A DNA stretch of 47,689 nucleotides. It comes from a virus. Made by a program: the position numbers and the translations under genes. The stretch covers positions 1 through 47,689 of IMG/VR virus record IMGVR_UViG_3300002518_002845, one strand, 5' to 3'. The notes below the pieces were generated by a model. It saw only the letters and a list, made by a program, of their open reading frames with translations. It made no database searches and was not told where the DNA came from. This document shows, one piece after another, positions 30,189 through 39,792 of this stretch (the stretch's first letter is position 1; each line of letters opens with the position of its first letter).

Positions 30189-31529
30189 TTACCTTATCAG
30201 TGCGTCAATAGTTGATGAGCTAACTGTACCTGATTCAATACTATACCCAGGATCAACTGCCCCAAGATTAGCATCCCCTTCACGGTATTTAATTACCTCA
30301 GTCATCCAAATATTATAATCAGTCAGGGCATTTGGGTTTGCTGCAATAATCGCCTCAAATTCATTCTGGCTAACTGCTCCAGTCTGAAGATCATTCGCAA
30401 TCAAATCCTGAACATTGCTGCTGTCTGGTGGAACATCACGAGCCATTAGATTATTGCCAACTGACCGTACATCCTGAAGATCACTTAATACGGCCCTTCT
30501 CTCTGCGATCAAATCCTCTTCAGTAGAGAGCAGCTCTGCCTGCTGGTCAAGCTGGTCAACTCTCTTTGCAGGACCAAAAACAGATTCTTTGAAGGCGGCC
30601 ATTTCAGGTACCTCAACCATTTGCGCCCCGAACTCTTCCTCGGCAAAATCACGCTCTTCAGTGGGTGTTTCCCTTGCAGCCTCGCGAGCTTCGTAATCCG
30701 TTGTCGCAAATTCCATCGCTCGCAAATCATCTGGACTTGCATCAAGATCACCGAGAGCACTTCTATCTGGAGGGCGCTCAAATCCGTAAGTACGAAGACC
30801 CTTCTCTCGATCTACATCAAGAGCATTAAGTGCAGCCATCTGCTCATCTGGATTCAGCCCAGCATACTCTTCAGGAGTGATATCCTTTGCAGCTACTGCG
30901 GCCCCGCCTTCAAGCGCTCCACCTGCTGCTGTTGCTTGTCCAGCGACCGCAGCAGCAGCGCCACCAAGAGCACCAAGCTCTCCCATCCAATCTGGTCCCT
31001 GAGTCGCACGATCAAATAAATCCTGCCTGCCCATTTCTTCCCGAACGATGCGATCTTTTTCTGAAATATCTGCTCTGGCAGCAGCGGGGACAGCAGCAGC
31101 AGTAGCTACAGCTTTTTCTTTAGCGATATCAGACCTTGCTCTGGCAGAAAGATCTTCTTGTGCAGCACCAGAAAGTCCAGCACGAGCAGCAGCCTGTCTT
31201 GTTCCAATTTGAGCAGCTTCTTCCTTTCCCGTTTGTAATACATTTGCAGAAGAAAGGAAATCACCGAGATAATCTACTCCTCCGATTCGCCTTTCAATCT
31301 CTTCATCTCTTAGCTTGGCCTGCTGAAGCGCCAGCCTTTGTTCTTCGTTCTGCCAGCTTCCATAAATAGCCCCTCCAGCAGCGCCACCAAGACCACCAAT
31401 TAAAGCACCATATGGCCCTCCAACCTGCAAGCCGAGACTGGCGCCAGTCAATCCACCACTTGCAGCAGATCCATAAATATTTTGTTGGCGCTGATACCTA
31501 TCCAACTCATAATCATCATCGTATGCCAT
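30189..31529 (-). CDS. Glycine-zipper internal virion protein candidate, 446 aa
   Basis: Residues 20-60 form an Ala/Gly-rich membrane-active stretch (SAASGGLTGASLGL then GALIGGLGGAAGGAIYG). Helical, Ala- and Glu-rich segments follow, including AVATAAAVPAAARADI. Small proteins with a glycine zipper near the N-terminus are typical of the first ejection protein (T7 gp14-like), which forms part of the channel across the envelope. Together with the two genes downstream it would make a three-part ejection set. Confidence 0.62.
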   Translation of the reverse strand: MAYDDDYELDRYQRQQNIYGSAASGGLTGASLGLQVGGPYGALIGGLGGAAGGAIYGSWQNEEQRLALQQAKLRDEEIERRIGGVDYLGDFLSSANVLQTGKEEAAQIGTRQAAARAGLSGAAQEDLSARARSDIAKEKAVATAAAVPAAARADISEKDRIVREEMGRQDLFDRATQGPDWMGELGALGGAAAAVAGQATAAGGALEGGAAVAAKDITPEEYAGLNPDEQMAALNALDVDREKGLRTYGFERPPDRSALGDLDASPDDLRAMEFATTDYEAREAARETPTEERDFAEEEFGAQMVEVPEMAAFKESVFGPAKRVDQLDQQAELLSTEEDLIAERRAVLSDLQDVRSVGNNLMARDVPPDSSNVQDLIANDLQTGAVSQNEFEAIIAANPNALTDYNIWMTEVIKYREGDANLGAVDPGYSIESGTVSSSTIDALIR

Positions 31530-31537
31530 TTTTGCCT

Positions 31538-32605
31538 CTAAGCAGGAACATTTCCAATCAAAGAAGTATCTGATTGAATAGAACCATATCCATAAATAAA
31601 TTCAAGACTCAAAGTAGAAGAAATCCACATAGTAGAAAATGGGGGAGTACCAAGAACGTTTTGATTACTTCCATTAAAGTTTGGAAGAGCAGCTCCAGCA
31701 AATTCATAAACATTATCAATAAATGGATCAGCACCAGCCGCCCTATATCCTACAGTTCCAGCACCTCTATATTTCATAGAAAAATTGTACCACCTGCCAC
31801 CCTTGAGGACGACCTCTCCACTAATAGTTTCAAGTTGCCACTGAGGAGAGTGAACTGTCTTATCTTCAACCATCTGCCAAGAACAATGAGTCGCTTGGAC
31901 ACCTGTATCTGGAGCAAGAATATTAGGATTAGAATTTACAAATTCATCTAAATATAAATTTGGATTGGTATCTACAAAAAGACCTAATCTCATTGCGATA
32001 TCTTTTCCAAGCGTAGTCCTGTTTGGAGGCGCTGCATTCTCCCAGGTCGCCAACAACCCACCAGATCTAATAAACTCTGCTACCGATGTATAATTGCCAA
32101 GATAGTAAGCCAGCCCTCTCATTCTGACTACGCATGCTTGTGGCACATACACCTTAAGGCTTGTAAACGGGACTGTCTGCCACATAGAATAACAATAACC
32201 AGGAGCATATCTATTAGGGTCTGGTGCATTCCCATAAACAATTCCGTCCTCTTGAAAATCCCAATAAAAAGACGGGCCAGGGCGGCCGAGAAGTTCCATC
32301 ATAAATCTTTGTTGGGAAATATAAGCCGCCGCACCAACATCCTGATTTCTATAGGTAACTTCGTTATATGCTTTATTCTGTTGCTCGTAAGCAAGAGTGT
32401 AATCTAAAACATTATGTGCTCTAACTGTAGCAGAAGAGATCTTGCTTCCAGTCAATTCTCTAATAACAAATTTATTTAAAGTATCATTTTGGGTATCTGT
32501 TCCAAGAGCTTGCTCTTGGAGGAAACCCTTCAATAATTCAAAATTACCATCTACAATAGTAGCATCTAATGTGCTACCAACAAGTGTAAAAGCTCCGACC
32601 GGCAT
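31538..32605 (-). CDS. Tail or fibre protein candidate, 355 aa
   Basis: The protein has a short structured N-terminus with a helix (NFELLKGFLQEQA) followed by strand-rich, Asn/Tyr/Trp-rich sequence typical of receptor-binding or tail-surface proteins. The DNA looks AT-richer than the capsid genes. Position after two similar genes suggests a group of tail-surface proteins. There is no enzymatic motif. Confidence 0.6.
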   Translation of the reverse strand: MPVGAFTLVGSTLDATIVDGNFELLKGFLQEQALGTDTQNDTLNKFVIRELTGSKISSATVRAHNVLDYTLAYEQQNKAYNEVTYRNQDVGAAAYISQQRFMMELLGRPGPSFYWDFQEDGIVYGNAPDPNRYAPGYCYSMWQTVPFTSLKVYVPQACVVRMRGLAYYLGNYTSVAEFIRSGGLLATWENAAPPNRTTLGKDIAMRLGLFVDTNPNLYLDEFVNSNPNILAPDTGVQATHCSWQMVEDKTVHSPQWQLETISGEVVLKGGRWYNFSMKYRGAGTVGYRAAGADPFIDNVYEFAGAALPNFNGSNQNVLGTPPFSTMWISSTLSLEFIYGYGSIQSDTSLIGNVPA

Positions 32606-33321
32606 TATGTAGAATCCCGCGCAATAAGTTCAAGCTTAGCTACATCAAGTTCGTGAACGTCTTTTGTCCCGTTGCCATTACTTAAGGTTCCATTTACACG
32701 GATCCCAATTGCCCAGTGAGTAACGGTTGGGATATTTACTCCGTTCTGACTCTTCACAATAGCGACAGTGTTGCACTCTCGCTTACCATACATTGTCCTT
32801 GACCACCAATTTGCGGCTGCTCCAGTATGGTAATGAGTAGTTTTTCCAGTCCATCTCGGATCTGTATGCGCCATTGTATATCCAAGAAACTTTTCAGAAT
32901 TAGCCCATAGAGTATAGGTGACTCCATTATCTACTGAGTAACCAATTCCAATTTCATATGAACCAGTTTGCCAATCATGAGACCTATACATTCCATGCAG
33001 ATAAATAACTGGGTTTAATAGTTCAGTTCCATTTGGAGCAGTGGGCTGTGTTTGTCCATGGGCGACAACAACTCCAGTCCAGTTCCAGGCTCCAAGCTTT
33101 GTAAGAACTCCTGCAAAAATTTGCGAGCCAGCCTTCTTTGATCTCGCATAAATTATTGGGGGCTCCATCAAGTGTCTGTAGCGAATAGATCGTTTACGGA
33201 AAGAATTAATATCAAATTTTGTAGTATTAATCTTTAATGTCAAATCAGCAAATCTTTGATTGAGTTCAGATTCTTTAATCTCTACTCTATCAAGTGTCGT
33301 TGTATAAAAAAACTTTGCCAT
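32605..33321 (-). CDS. Tail protein candidate, 238 aa
   Basis: The N-terminal segment (YTTTLDRVEIKESELNQRF) leads to a helix and then RYRHLMEPP. The rest is strand-rich with Asn, Trp and His (TGVVVAHGQTQP, YEIGIGYSVDNGV). Start and stop overlap both neighbours by one base. A virion-surface protein that forms oligomers with its neighbours is likely by context. Confidence 0.58.
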   Translation of the reverse strand: MAKFFYTTTLDRVEIKESELNQRFADLTLKINTTKFDINSFRKRSIRYRHLMEPPIIYARSKKAGSQIFAGVLTKLGAWNWTGVVVAHGQTQPTAPNGTELLNPVIYLHGMYRSHDWQTGSYEIGIGYSVDNGVTYTLWANSEKFLGYTMAHTDPRWTGKTTHYHTGAAANWWSRTMYGKRECNTVAIVKSQNGVNIPTVTHWAIGIRVNGTLSNGNGTKDVHELDVAKLELIARDST

Positions 33322-33938
33322 CAGACAGCCCTTCTTACAGCGACATATGCTTCTCTTCCATCATAGTGCGCAAAAGCCCAAGTAGCAAAACGAACATCTG
33401 CTGCTGCAAGCAAGCCGACTTCAAATACACCAGTATCAGAATAAAAATGACATTGCCCACTTAGACTATGCGCTCCATCATTTGCTGGAATCTCTTCAAG
33501 CCTTTCATATGTAGCGCCAGTCCACCTTAAAGGCCATTCATGTTCAAGCCTGTCTGCGGCCCTCCACAAAAGTTGTCCATTAGCAAATGGAATAATTCTA
33601 ATAAAATTATTCTGAACAACTACACTATTTTCTTTAATGTTAATTGCCCAATCAAGCCAATAGCCACCTCCAGGAGCTGATTTGATATGCAAATCAGAAC
33701 TTGTTAACTTTGGATATTGATTGAATGGATGAGGGGACGATGAAAACTTCTCAGTTCTATTGCCCCACATTTCTTGAACAGAATCAAGCTTCAAATGCTC
33801 TCTTTTGATCGTTCTCAGAGCAATATTGTAATCACCAAGCTCATTAAGTTGAGAAGCCCAAAAAAGGAATTGCTCCTCAACAGACCTTCTATTAATTGAA
33901 CCGTCTGCAACAATTCTATGTGGACTAATCGGGTACAA
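33321..33938 (-). CDS. Tail protein candidate, 205 aa
   Basis: The N-terminus has a helix (RRSVEEQFLFWASQLNELGDYN) with an EEQF start comparable to that in the gene downstream. The remainder is strand-rich with many aromatic residues (YWLDWAINIKENSVVV, AYVAVRRAV). It may share an attachment helix with the two genes that follow. Function is inferred from context. Confidence 0.58.
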   Translation of the reverse strand: MYPISPHRIVADGSINRRSVEEQFLFWASQLNELGDYNIALRTIKREHLKLDSVQEMWGNRTEKFSSSPHPFNQYPKLTSSDLHIKSAPGGGYWLDWAINIKENSVVVQNNFIRIIPFANGQLLWRAADRLEHEWPLRWTGATYERLEEIPANDGAHSLSGQCHFYSDTGVFEVGLLAAADVRFATWAFAHYDGREAYVAVRRAV

Positions 33939-34116
33939 TGATTTTCTCCACTTCGATCTTTGGCGGCTGCTTGAGTAGCTTCAACTCTAACTTAACTCGC
34001 CTATGATTATCAAGATCAAGTTTTGGAGTGTCTTTGATAATCGGAATGCCATTATCATCAAATGCCCAAGTTACTTTCCTAAGCCTTGGTTCTCCTCTTC
34101 TACGGCGAATCTTCAT
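33925..34116 (-). CDS. Small charged protein, 63 aa
   Basis: It has a basic start (MKIRRRRGEPRLRK), an acidic middle and a Lys-rich amphipathic end with repeated P-x-I/V segments. It overlaps the gp10-like gene by one base and the tail gene downstream by 14. It may be a small connector or a tail-assembly factor; nothing specific is seen. Confidence 0.5.
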   Translation of the reverse strand: MKIRRRRGEPRLRKVTWAFDDNGIPIIKDTPKLDLDNHRRVKLELKLLKQPPKIEVEKIIVPD

Positions 34117-36107
34117 TAGCTTTCCTCTGGCCTGAAAGGGGCACTATAGGTGATCTCAAAACCTTTAATCTTAACAAGATGCCCAGCAGAAAAATCTACA
34201 CGAATCCTATGATAAAATCCAACAGCAGGTTTCTGATGGCTCATCTGAAGTAATACATCCCCAGGAGCTTGCCATTCAGTCCCGGCATATAAAGCATCTG
34301 GCTTGTTCCAGTATGGTGGGAAAATCTTATCGACTAAGTTAATACCATCAAGTGGAATTGCAACTCCATCGCCAGTCTCTTCCGAACTCCTGGTCTCTCC
34401 AGATACGATTAAATCAACCGTTAAAACTGAAGACGGCTCCATAAGGATACGAACATCGTTGATTGTACGCTGTTCCATAAGGGATCCAGAAACGATGCCA
34501 GCGGTCTCAATTGTGGCAGCCGCAAATGTTCCACCACGATAAAGAACGTATACACTATCGTCTACACCAACGACCTCTTCGTTCCAATATGCAATATCGT
34601 TAACGGTGTCGTTTACAACAAACCATCTTGATGTACTGAAGTTATACATCAGTATAACATTATTCGCCGCGCTTACTTGATCTCTACGAATCGCAAGGTA
34701 ATACCAGTCATTAACTTTTACTGCTGACCTTGTAGACACACCAACTTCGCCAAGATAATACTTTTCAATATAGTATGGTGCATGGACATATGTATGTTTT
34801 ACACCATCATAAAAACCGAAACCTTCATTCCAAAGGCCAAAAATAGCACCATCGCCTACAGCAACGAAGGTCGATCCATATCTGCTTCCATTTACAATAT
34901 CTTGTTCAAGTAATGCTGGGCCAGCAGAGCTTTCATACCAGACTTCTGTAGATGTTCTTCCAATAACAAAAAGCCTGTCACCTGCCGGAACAAGGGCTGT
35001 TATTGTACTGTATGCAGAAAATTGCTGAGTAGCTCTAAACTGACCAAATAAAGCAATATCACTATACCAAACATTCTCATCAAAAGAAACAATGTAAATT
35101 CTTCCAGCAAAAGAAGTTCCCATCCCACCTGATGGTGGCCCCCTAACAAGCAAGTCGACTTGTGAAGCCCCTGAAAGAACTGGATCTGTTAGCCTCTGCC
35201 ATCTCCTATGTTGAACAGTACCCTCAACATAGACCTCTGTATAAAAAACATTATCCTGGCCAAGTGGAGAGCTGTCATCAGGATTAAGAGTTAGCGTCCT
35301 GCCCTGCCTCATGTAATGAATATGAACATCTCTTCTTGGTGGATCCCAAGAAACATGAGTAGAGGTAGAATCCCAAGACTTAGCAGCGTCAAGATGATGC
35401 TGAGCTTGAATAGCGCCCGGCGCAGAAACCTTACCATGGTTGCCATACTTGTCTACATACTGAACACACGTTCTGTACCAACCCTGAATAGAAGCTCCTC
35501 CAGGGTTCGTTCTCTGAGTACCTGCTCCAGCAAGGTAGCCTTGACTAAAATGATAGTTAATATATCCATTAACATAAGGATCAGCTGCATAGCTACCATC
35601 CCATGGTAATGCGACAGATTCAGAAACCGGAGGAGCTGGAACTTCTTGCACGCCAAGTGGAACGACGCCATCAACGCCATCCCACAGCATTGGGAAGTCA
35701 CCTTCATTCAAGATGATAAGCTTAGACTGATGCACAAACATAGTAGGGTAACAATTGCCCTCATATTCCTTCCCAAGGAAAGAATAAAGAAACCTATATC
35801 CATTACCTATAATTTCATAAAGCTTATCGCCAGCCACAACAACAAGATGTTCAACTTCAAGATAATCAACAAAGCTAAATATTCTTGTATAATCAATCGA
35901 GTTACTAAGGGGAGTACCGTATCCATTAGTAAATGGAGATTCTGGCCTTGATCGATCAAAGTAATCAGACCTGCCTGGATAGTTCTGAAGATATCCACCA
36001 GGAACAGGATAAAAGTTAATCGTGTTCTCATCAAGAAGTGTTGCCTTGGCCTGTTCAAGACCAGTCATTCCCTCAATAAGAATCAGTATTCGTGGTTGTA
36101 CTGGCAT
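34116..36107 (-). CDS. P22 gp10-like DNA stabilisation / tail hub protein
   Basis: The 663-residue protein opens with a segment like P22 gp10: a Met/Gly-rich start, ENTINFYPVPGGYLQNYPGR, then repeated strand blades (HLVVVAGDKLYEIIG, SKLIILNEGDFPMLWDGVDG, DRLFVIGRTSTEVWYE, VKVNDWYYLAIRRD) and a closing KIKGFEITYSAPF. The repeated blades suggest a beta-propeller-like fold. In P22 gp10 closes the portal after packaging and holds the needle. The present protein is longer than gp10 (472 aa). The next gene in the map is a smaller strand-rich protein that may sit between portal and hub. Confidence 0.7.
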   Translation of the reverse strand: MPVQPRILILIEGMTGLEQAKATLLDENTINFYPVPGGYLQNYPGRSDYFDRSRPESPFTNGYGTPLSNSIDYTRIFSFVDYLEVEHLVVVAGDKLYEIIGNGYRFLYSFLGKEYEGNCYPTMFVHQSKLIILNEGDFPMLWDGVDGVVPLGVQEVPAPPVSESVALPWDGSYAADPYVNGYINYHFSQGYLAGAGTQRTNPGGASIQGWYRTCVQYVDKYGNHGKVSAPGAIQAQHHLDAAKSWDSTSTHVSWDPPRRDVHIHYMRQGRTLTLNPDDSSPLGQDNVFYTEVYVEGTVQHRRWQRLTDPVLSGASQVDLLVRGPPSGGMGTSFAGRIYIVSFDENVWYSDIALFGQFRATQQFSAYSTITALVPAGDRLFVIGRTSTEVWYESSAGPALLEQDIVNGSRYGSTFVAVGDGAIFGLWNEGFGFYDGVKHTYVHAPYYIEKYYLGEVGVSTRSAVKVNDWYYLAIRRDQVSAANNVILMYNFSTSRWFVVNDTVNDIAYWNEEVVGVDDSVYVLYRGGTFAAATIETAGIVSGSLMEQRTINDVRILMEPSSVLTVDLIVSGETRSSEETGDGVAIPLDGINLVDKIFPPYWNKPDALYAGTEWQAPGDVLLQMSHQKPAVGFYHRIRVDFSAGHLVKIKGFEITYSAPFRPEES

Positions 36108-37393
36108 TAGTATCTAAAGGTGTAAGTCATGGTAGGATCGTATTGGCCCTCATCATTCGGGACACCATCCAAAACATTAATCTCTTCAAGCCCAGGATCC
36201 GCAGCATTCGCAGTCTTGTCCTTACGGATCAAGTAAGCAAGCTGCTGCCTGAACTTAACGATTGCCTGATGCTGCTCAGTTATCCCCCTATTAGAAAGGG
36301 TAATATAAGTCGAAGCGCCCATTGGAAGAAGCTCAGTAACTACGTTTTGCTTACCAAGTGGAATCATATCATTAGGACTTGGGCGGCCACCATAATTGTT
36401 AATATGTCTGGCATATACAGTGTATAGAGCATCTGGCCACATATGCCATAGGATGTCTACCTGCGGGCCATCATAATAGCGCTCTTGTCCAATCAGCTGC
36501 TTCGCAGAAAGTGAGTCAGTAACGAAGCTCACCGTATTACGAGGATCCTTGAAGCCAACCTTGTATGCAGGATACCGAGAGCCAGTCGGAGATGCTTCTG
36601 ATCTCCACAGGATCAACTGATAAGATTCATTCTCTTTAATATTAGCAACGGCTCCGTCATATCCCCATGATTGGCTTCTTGGGCCGCCAGTATAAGTATG
36701 TCGTGTACTCGGGCCGGGCTTAGAGTGCCTATTACATTCTGGATCATATGCAGTCCAGAAATATTCATAGGTTCCATTTTCAATGTTTCCAGCACCAGGA
36801 GCGCCATTAACGATAGGCGCATACAAAGGCTCTGGAATAAATTTCTCTTCTGAGACCTCGTACTCTTCCGGCAATCCAGAAGAGTAAGCGACATGCTGCT
36901 GCCCTCCTGAGCGTCTCCAGAAATTATCAGTAGTTGAGAAGAGCCTTGTCCCATCAACCTCAACAGTTTTAATCATCCCTGTCTTCAGTGTAAGGTTTGC
37001 CCTGTAAAGTGTCATAAGGACACCAACTGCCACAGTAGTCCCAACAGGCGCATCAAGATGTAGCCTGTTAAGTGCAGTATCTACAATGGTAACCATGAAT
37101 GGAATGTTGTCAATCTCAAGGAACCTGCCAGTGTGCGTATGGTCAAACGTAAGTGCGCCACTGCCCTGGATGTATGAATCTCCAGCAGTCCAAGTATATG
37201 TCTCGGTCGAGACAATCGGCGCAAACGTCCTGAACCTTGTGTCTTTCCAATTCCACGGCCACGGCTGTTCCCTGATCAGACCATAAATAGTCTCAAACCA
37301 GTGCCATTGCAAATCAATAGAACCTCGCTGGCCAACACCAGCGAGCATAAGTTCAACAAGGTAACTCGCTTTCAAGCCTAATCCGGTTGCCAT
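36107..37393 (-). CDS. Tail/head-completion protein, 428 aa
   Basis: An N-terminal helical part (SYLVELMLAGVGQRGS) and a WHWFETIYGLIREQPW segment are followed by strand-rich domains with a barrel-like pattern (TYTWTAGDSYIQG). A fibronectin-like stretch (TYEYFWTAYDPECNRHSKPGP) follows, then a helical end (QHQAIVKFRQQLAYLIRKD). Position between capsid genes and the gp10-like gene suggests a connector ring or tail adaptor. Its ribosome site (GAGAGG) lies just after a strong hairpin. Confidence 0.6.
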   Translation of the reverse strand: MATGLGLKASYLVELMLAGVGQRGSIDLQWHWFETIYGLIREQPWPWNWKDTRFRTFAPIVSTETYTWTAGDSYIQGSGALTFDHTHTGRFLEIDNIPFMVTIVDTALNRLHLDAPVGTTVAVGVLMTLYRANLTLKTGMIKTVEVDGTRLFSTTDNFWRRSGGQQHVAYSSGLPEEYEVSEEKFIPEPLYAPIVNGAPGAGNIENGTYEYFWTAYDPECNRHSKPGPSTRHTYTGGPRSQSWGYDGAVANIKENESYQLILWRSEASPTGSRYPAYKVGFKDPRNTVSFVTDSLSAKQLIGQERYYDGPQVDILWHMWPDALYTVYARHINNYGGRPSPNDMIPLGKQNVVTELLPMGASTYITLSNRGITEQHQAIVKFRQQLAYLIRKDKTANAADPGLEEINVLDGVPNDEGQYDPTMTYTFRY

Positions 37394-37415
37394 CTATACC
37401 TCTCATGAATAGCAA

Positions 37416-37445
37416 ACCCCGGTTGGAGGATTCTCCAACCGGGGT
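37416..37445 (-). terminator. Hairpin after capsid genes (partial terminator)
   Basis: A 13-bp perfect stem (37416-37428/37433-37445) with a 4-base loop lies 18 bases past the stop of the gene upstream. On the - strand only TTT follows, so it is a weak terminator or an mRNA-protecting hairpin that would let capsid mRNA accumulate above tail mRNA. Confidence 0.7.
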
Positions 37446-37462
37446 CAACGTTAAGATATAAG

Positions 37463-38176
37463 CTATCGCATATATCGGGGAGGCATGTCAACGAGCATAT
37501 CTACAAAGCCAGCGAGAGTGGTACCGCCATTTTCATAGAAGGTCCCGACAGCGCCACCTTGCCCGACCGGAAGATTCTCAAGAATCTGCGCAGCGAGCGG
37601 GCCCGGCATATTGCTTGTATCCTGGACTGCACCATTAGTACCGTTACTGTTATCCAGGCAGGCATTATGCCTAAGAGTACAGGCACCATCAAGGTCCGTG
37701 AGAGCGAAGTAGCGTCCACGGCGGACAAGCCAAATAGCATCGCCCTCCTGAAGCGCCGTGCTCCACACAGGCTCACGAACAGTGGTGCTACCAATTTCAG
37801 AAGTAGTTTCTGAATATTGACTCAGCATCGCGCCCGCAACCAGTGCATTCTGAACAGGTGCGCCACCAGTGAACGCCCCAGTCTCCAGCAAGAACTTACC
37901 TCGGCATGCAGAAGTAGCCCCGACCCTAATAGTCAAGGCACCTGCGCCAACGGGGTGTACATACAGTACGAGCCCCATAGGCCACCGCTGTCCATCCTCA
38001 TCAACATAAACAACGTTGCGTTCGAGGCCGGCCTGGAAAACATCTCCAAGCAAACTGTCGTACTCACCATTGGCAATATCGTCAGCAAGAATAATCGTAG
38101 TTGGAACAGAGTTTCGAAACCGGGAATCAGGATCTGTATCCGTCCACCCAGTCACAACATTGTGAGTATTAGCCAC
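37463..38176 (-). CDS. Capsid-associated protein candidate, 237 aa
   Basis: The protein is strand-rich with a regular, compact composition (VVYVDEDGQRWPMGLVLYV, GALTIRVGATSACRGKFLL, REPVWSTALQEGDAIWLVRRGRYF). It has no enzyme motif. Its position right after the capsid and a small head gene, and before a strong hairpin, suggests an abundant head decoration or head-completion protein. Confidence 0.6.
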   Translation of the reverse strand: MANTHNVVTGWTDTDPDSRFRNSVPTTIILADDIANGEYDSLLGDVFQAGLERNVVYVDEDGQRWPMGLVLYVHPVGAGALTIRVGATSACRGKFLLETGAFTGGAPVQNALVAGAMLSQYSETTSEIGSTTVREPVWSTALQEGDAIWLVRRGRYFALTDLDGACTLRHNACLDNSNGTNGAVQDTSNMPGPLAAQILENLPVGQGGAVGTFYENGGTTLAGFVDMLVDMPPRYMR

Positions 38177-38198
38177 TTTAAATTCCTATATTAATATT

Positions 38199-38618
38199 TT
38201 AGATTAGATTGTCAGAGAATTCTACACTAATATCACAGGTACGTGCGACTGCATCCCTGACCCCAATCCTCGCAGAAATGCGAGTACCTGGAAGCAAGTA
38301 ATCAGAGCTAATAAGAAAGCGCCCATGTTCAGGAACCTTAATAGTTGCAATAATTACTTCAGCAGCAGCAAGACCCTTCGCAATATCAATCTCATACTCA
38401 TCCGCAGCAGACTGATTATCAGAGATAATAGCAGAAAGCCGAAAACGAGATGTGACAGCGGCAGCAGGAATAATCTCCACGTATGCGCCCTTGGCGAAAG
38501 CTCCGCCAGCGTGAGCTGTGGCTGTCACACCAGCGGCAGCCGCTGGTGCAACTTTAACAGTAGCAGTAGCAATCTGCTCAAGACGATCAAGTCGTGTAGT
38601 GGTAGCAAGAAGATTCAT
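38199..38618 (-). CDS. Head decoration protein candidate, 139 aa
   Basis: A helical coiled N-terminus (TTRLDRLEQIATATVKVAP) is followed by an Ala/Gly-rich strand domain (AYVEIIPAAAVTSRFRLSAII, GRFLISSDYLLPGTRISARI). A short helix plus a beta domain directly after the major capsid gene is common for capsid decoration or head-fibre proteins. Assignment is by position and composition. Confidence 0.58.
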   Translation of the reverse strand: MNLLATTTRLDRLEQIATATVKVAPAAAAGVTATAHAGGAFAKGAYVEIIPAAAVTSRFRLSAIISDNQSAADEYEIDIAKGLAAAEVIIATIKVPEHGRFLISSDYLLPGTRISARIGVRDAVARTCDISVEFSDNLI

Positions 38619-38622
38619 TTTT

Positions 38623-39774
38623 CTACCAAGTCTCCCACCGTGAGCCGTTATCGGAACCGGCTACACCATGGTCGGACATACGGAACAGTCCGAGGTTAAA
38701 GGAATCAACCCACCACTTAGTCTCATGAAGCTGACGGTAGGGAGAACGAGGAGCAAGCTGACGCATGCGGACATTCGGGTTAATGAGGGCAAAGAGTCCA
38801 CCCGCCAAGGAGAGGATACTCTTCTTCGACACAGTCTCGAAGTCGGTTGCGATCTTGGTCTTATCCTTCTTGCCAGTACGGCTTGCATCAAATACATCCT
38901 TAAGGTGGAGGCAGTAAATCGTATCTGCCGCACAGTAGGGATCCCAAGATACATCCTGTCCATCGAAGGCGAAGCTGTTAACACCAAACTGGGCATCCAA
39001 CTTCTTCTGCAACATGTACTGAGGAGCACCAAGCTCAAGCATTCCACGCTTGATGTTCTCAAAGATATTCTGAGTAGTAACCAAATCACTCGGAATAAGA
39101 GTTGCAACAGTACACTGACGAATCAGCTGAAGCAGAGCCAAGAAACCAGCAGGAATGGTAGTTCCAGGAGCAACAGTACCAAAGTTACTGGTCAGCTGAA
39201 CATACTGATTACGCCACCAAGTTTTGGTAGCCTTGTTGATTCCACCGACAACAGCTGTCTGTGCAGCAGGAGCAGCCTTCTCAAGAATGGTAGCGAGGCC
39301 ATCAGGCTGCGCTCCACCAGAGCCTGAGAAAATAGCGTAACTCATCGCTCGGAAATGAGCAAGAGCAGCTTCCCACTGATTGTACTCAGCAAGCTTAAAC
39401 AAAGCGCCGGGATTACCTTCATTCTCCCACTCATCAATCTTATCAATTCCAGCAGGAACAGCAAGATAACGATTAGAGTAGTATCCCTTAGCAAGCTTGC
39501 TATCAGCAGCATCAGGCAGAAGGTCTCCGCGCTGCATCCACTTACCCGCCGTTCCCGGACCAAGATAAATCGGAACTTCGATATTATCGTAGCAGACAAC
39601 AACCTGGGCAGTTTCCTTAAAGCGCTTGAACAGGTAGCTCTTCTCAAGCTCCTGAGCAACGAGCGCCTTCTGGCGATTTGCCAGAGTGCGGACCAAGTCA
39701 AAATTTTCGCTATACTCCTGCCTTGAACCAGCTGTCCATGAGACTGCAAGAGTAGCAACAAAGATATTATTCAC
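38623..39774 (-). CDS. Major capsid protein (HK97-fold candidate), 383 aa
   Basis: Length, position after scaffold, and pattern fit a major capsid protein: an N-terminal arm, a long helix region (NRQKALVAQELEKSYLFKRF), a central strand domain with VVVCYDNIEVPIYLGPG, a segment with WWRNQYVQL, and a C-terminal domain rich in strands and loops ending in SDHGVAGSDNG. There is no catalytic motif. The gene is flanked by strongly spaced genes and followed downstream by a stabilising hairpin, as expected for the most abundant virion protein. Confidence 0.75.
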   Translation of the reverse strand: MNNIFVATLAVSWTAGSRQEYSENFDLVRTLANRQKALVAQELEKSYLFKRFKETAQVVVCYDNIEVPIYLGPGTAGKWMQRGDLLPDAADSKLAKGYYSNRYLAVPAGIDKIDEWENEGNPGALFKLAEYNQWEAALAHFRAMSYAIFSGSGGAQPDGLATILEKAAPAAQTAVVGGINKATKTWWRNQYVQLTSNFGTVAPGTTIPAGFLALLQLIRQCTVATLIPSDLVTTQNIFENIKRGMLELGAPQYMLQKKLDAQFGVNSFAFDGQDVSWDPYCAADTIYCLHLKDVFDASRTGKKDKTKIATDFETVSKKSILSLAGGLFALINPNVRMRQLAPRSPYRQLHETKWWVDSFNLGLFRMSDHGVAGSDNGSRWETW

Positions 39775-39792
39775 TTCTAATTCCTTGAATGT

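Noticed and set aside
38668-39327. 219-residue + strand open frame opposite the capsid gene
   Set aside because: Antisense shadow of the major capsid gene; the capsid frame has clear structure and context.
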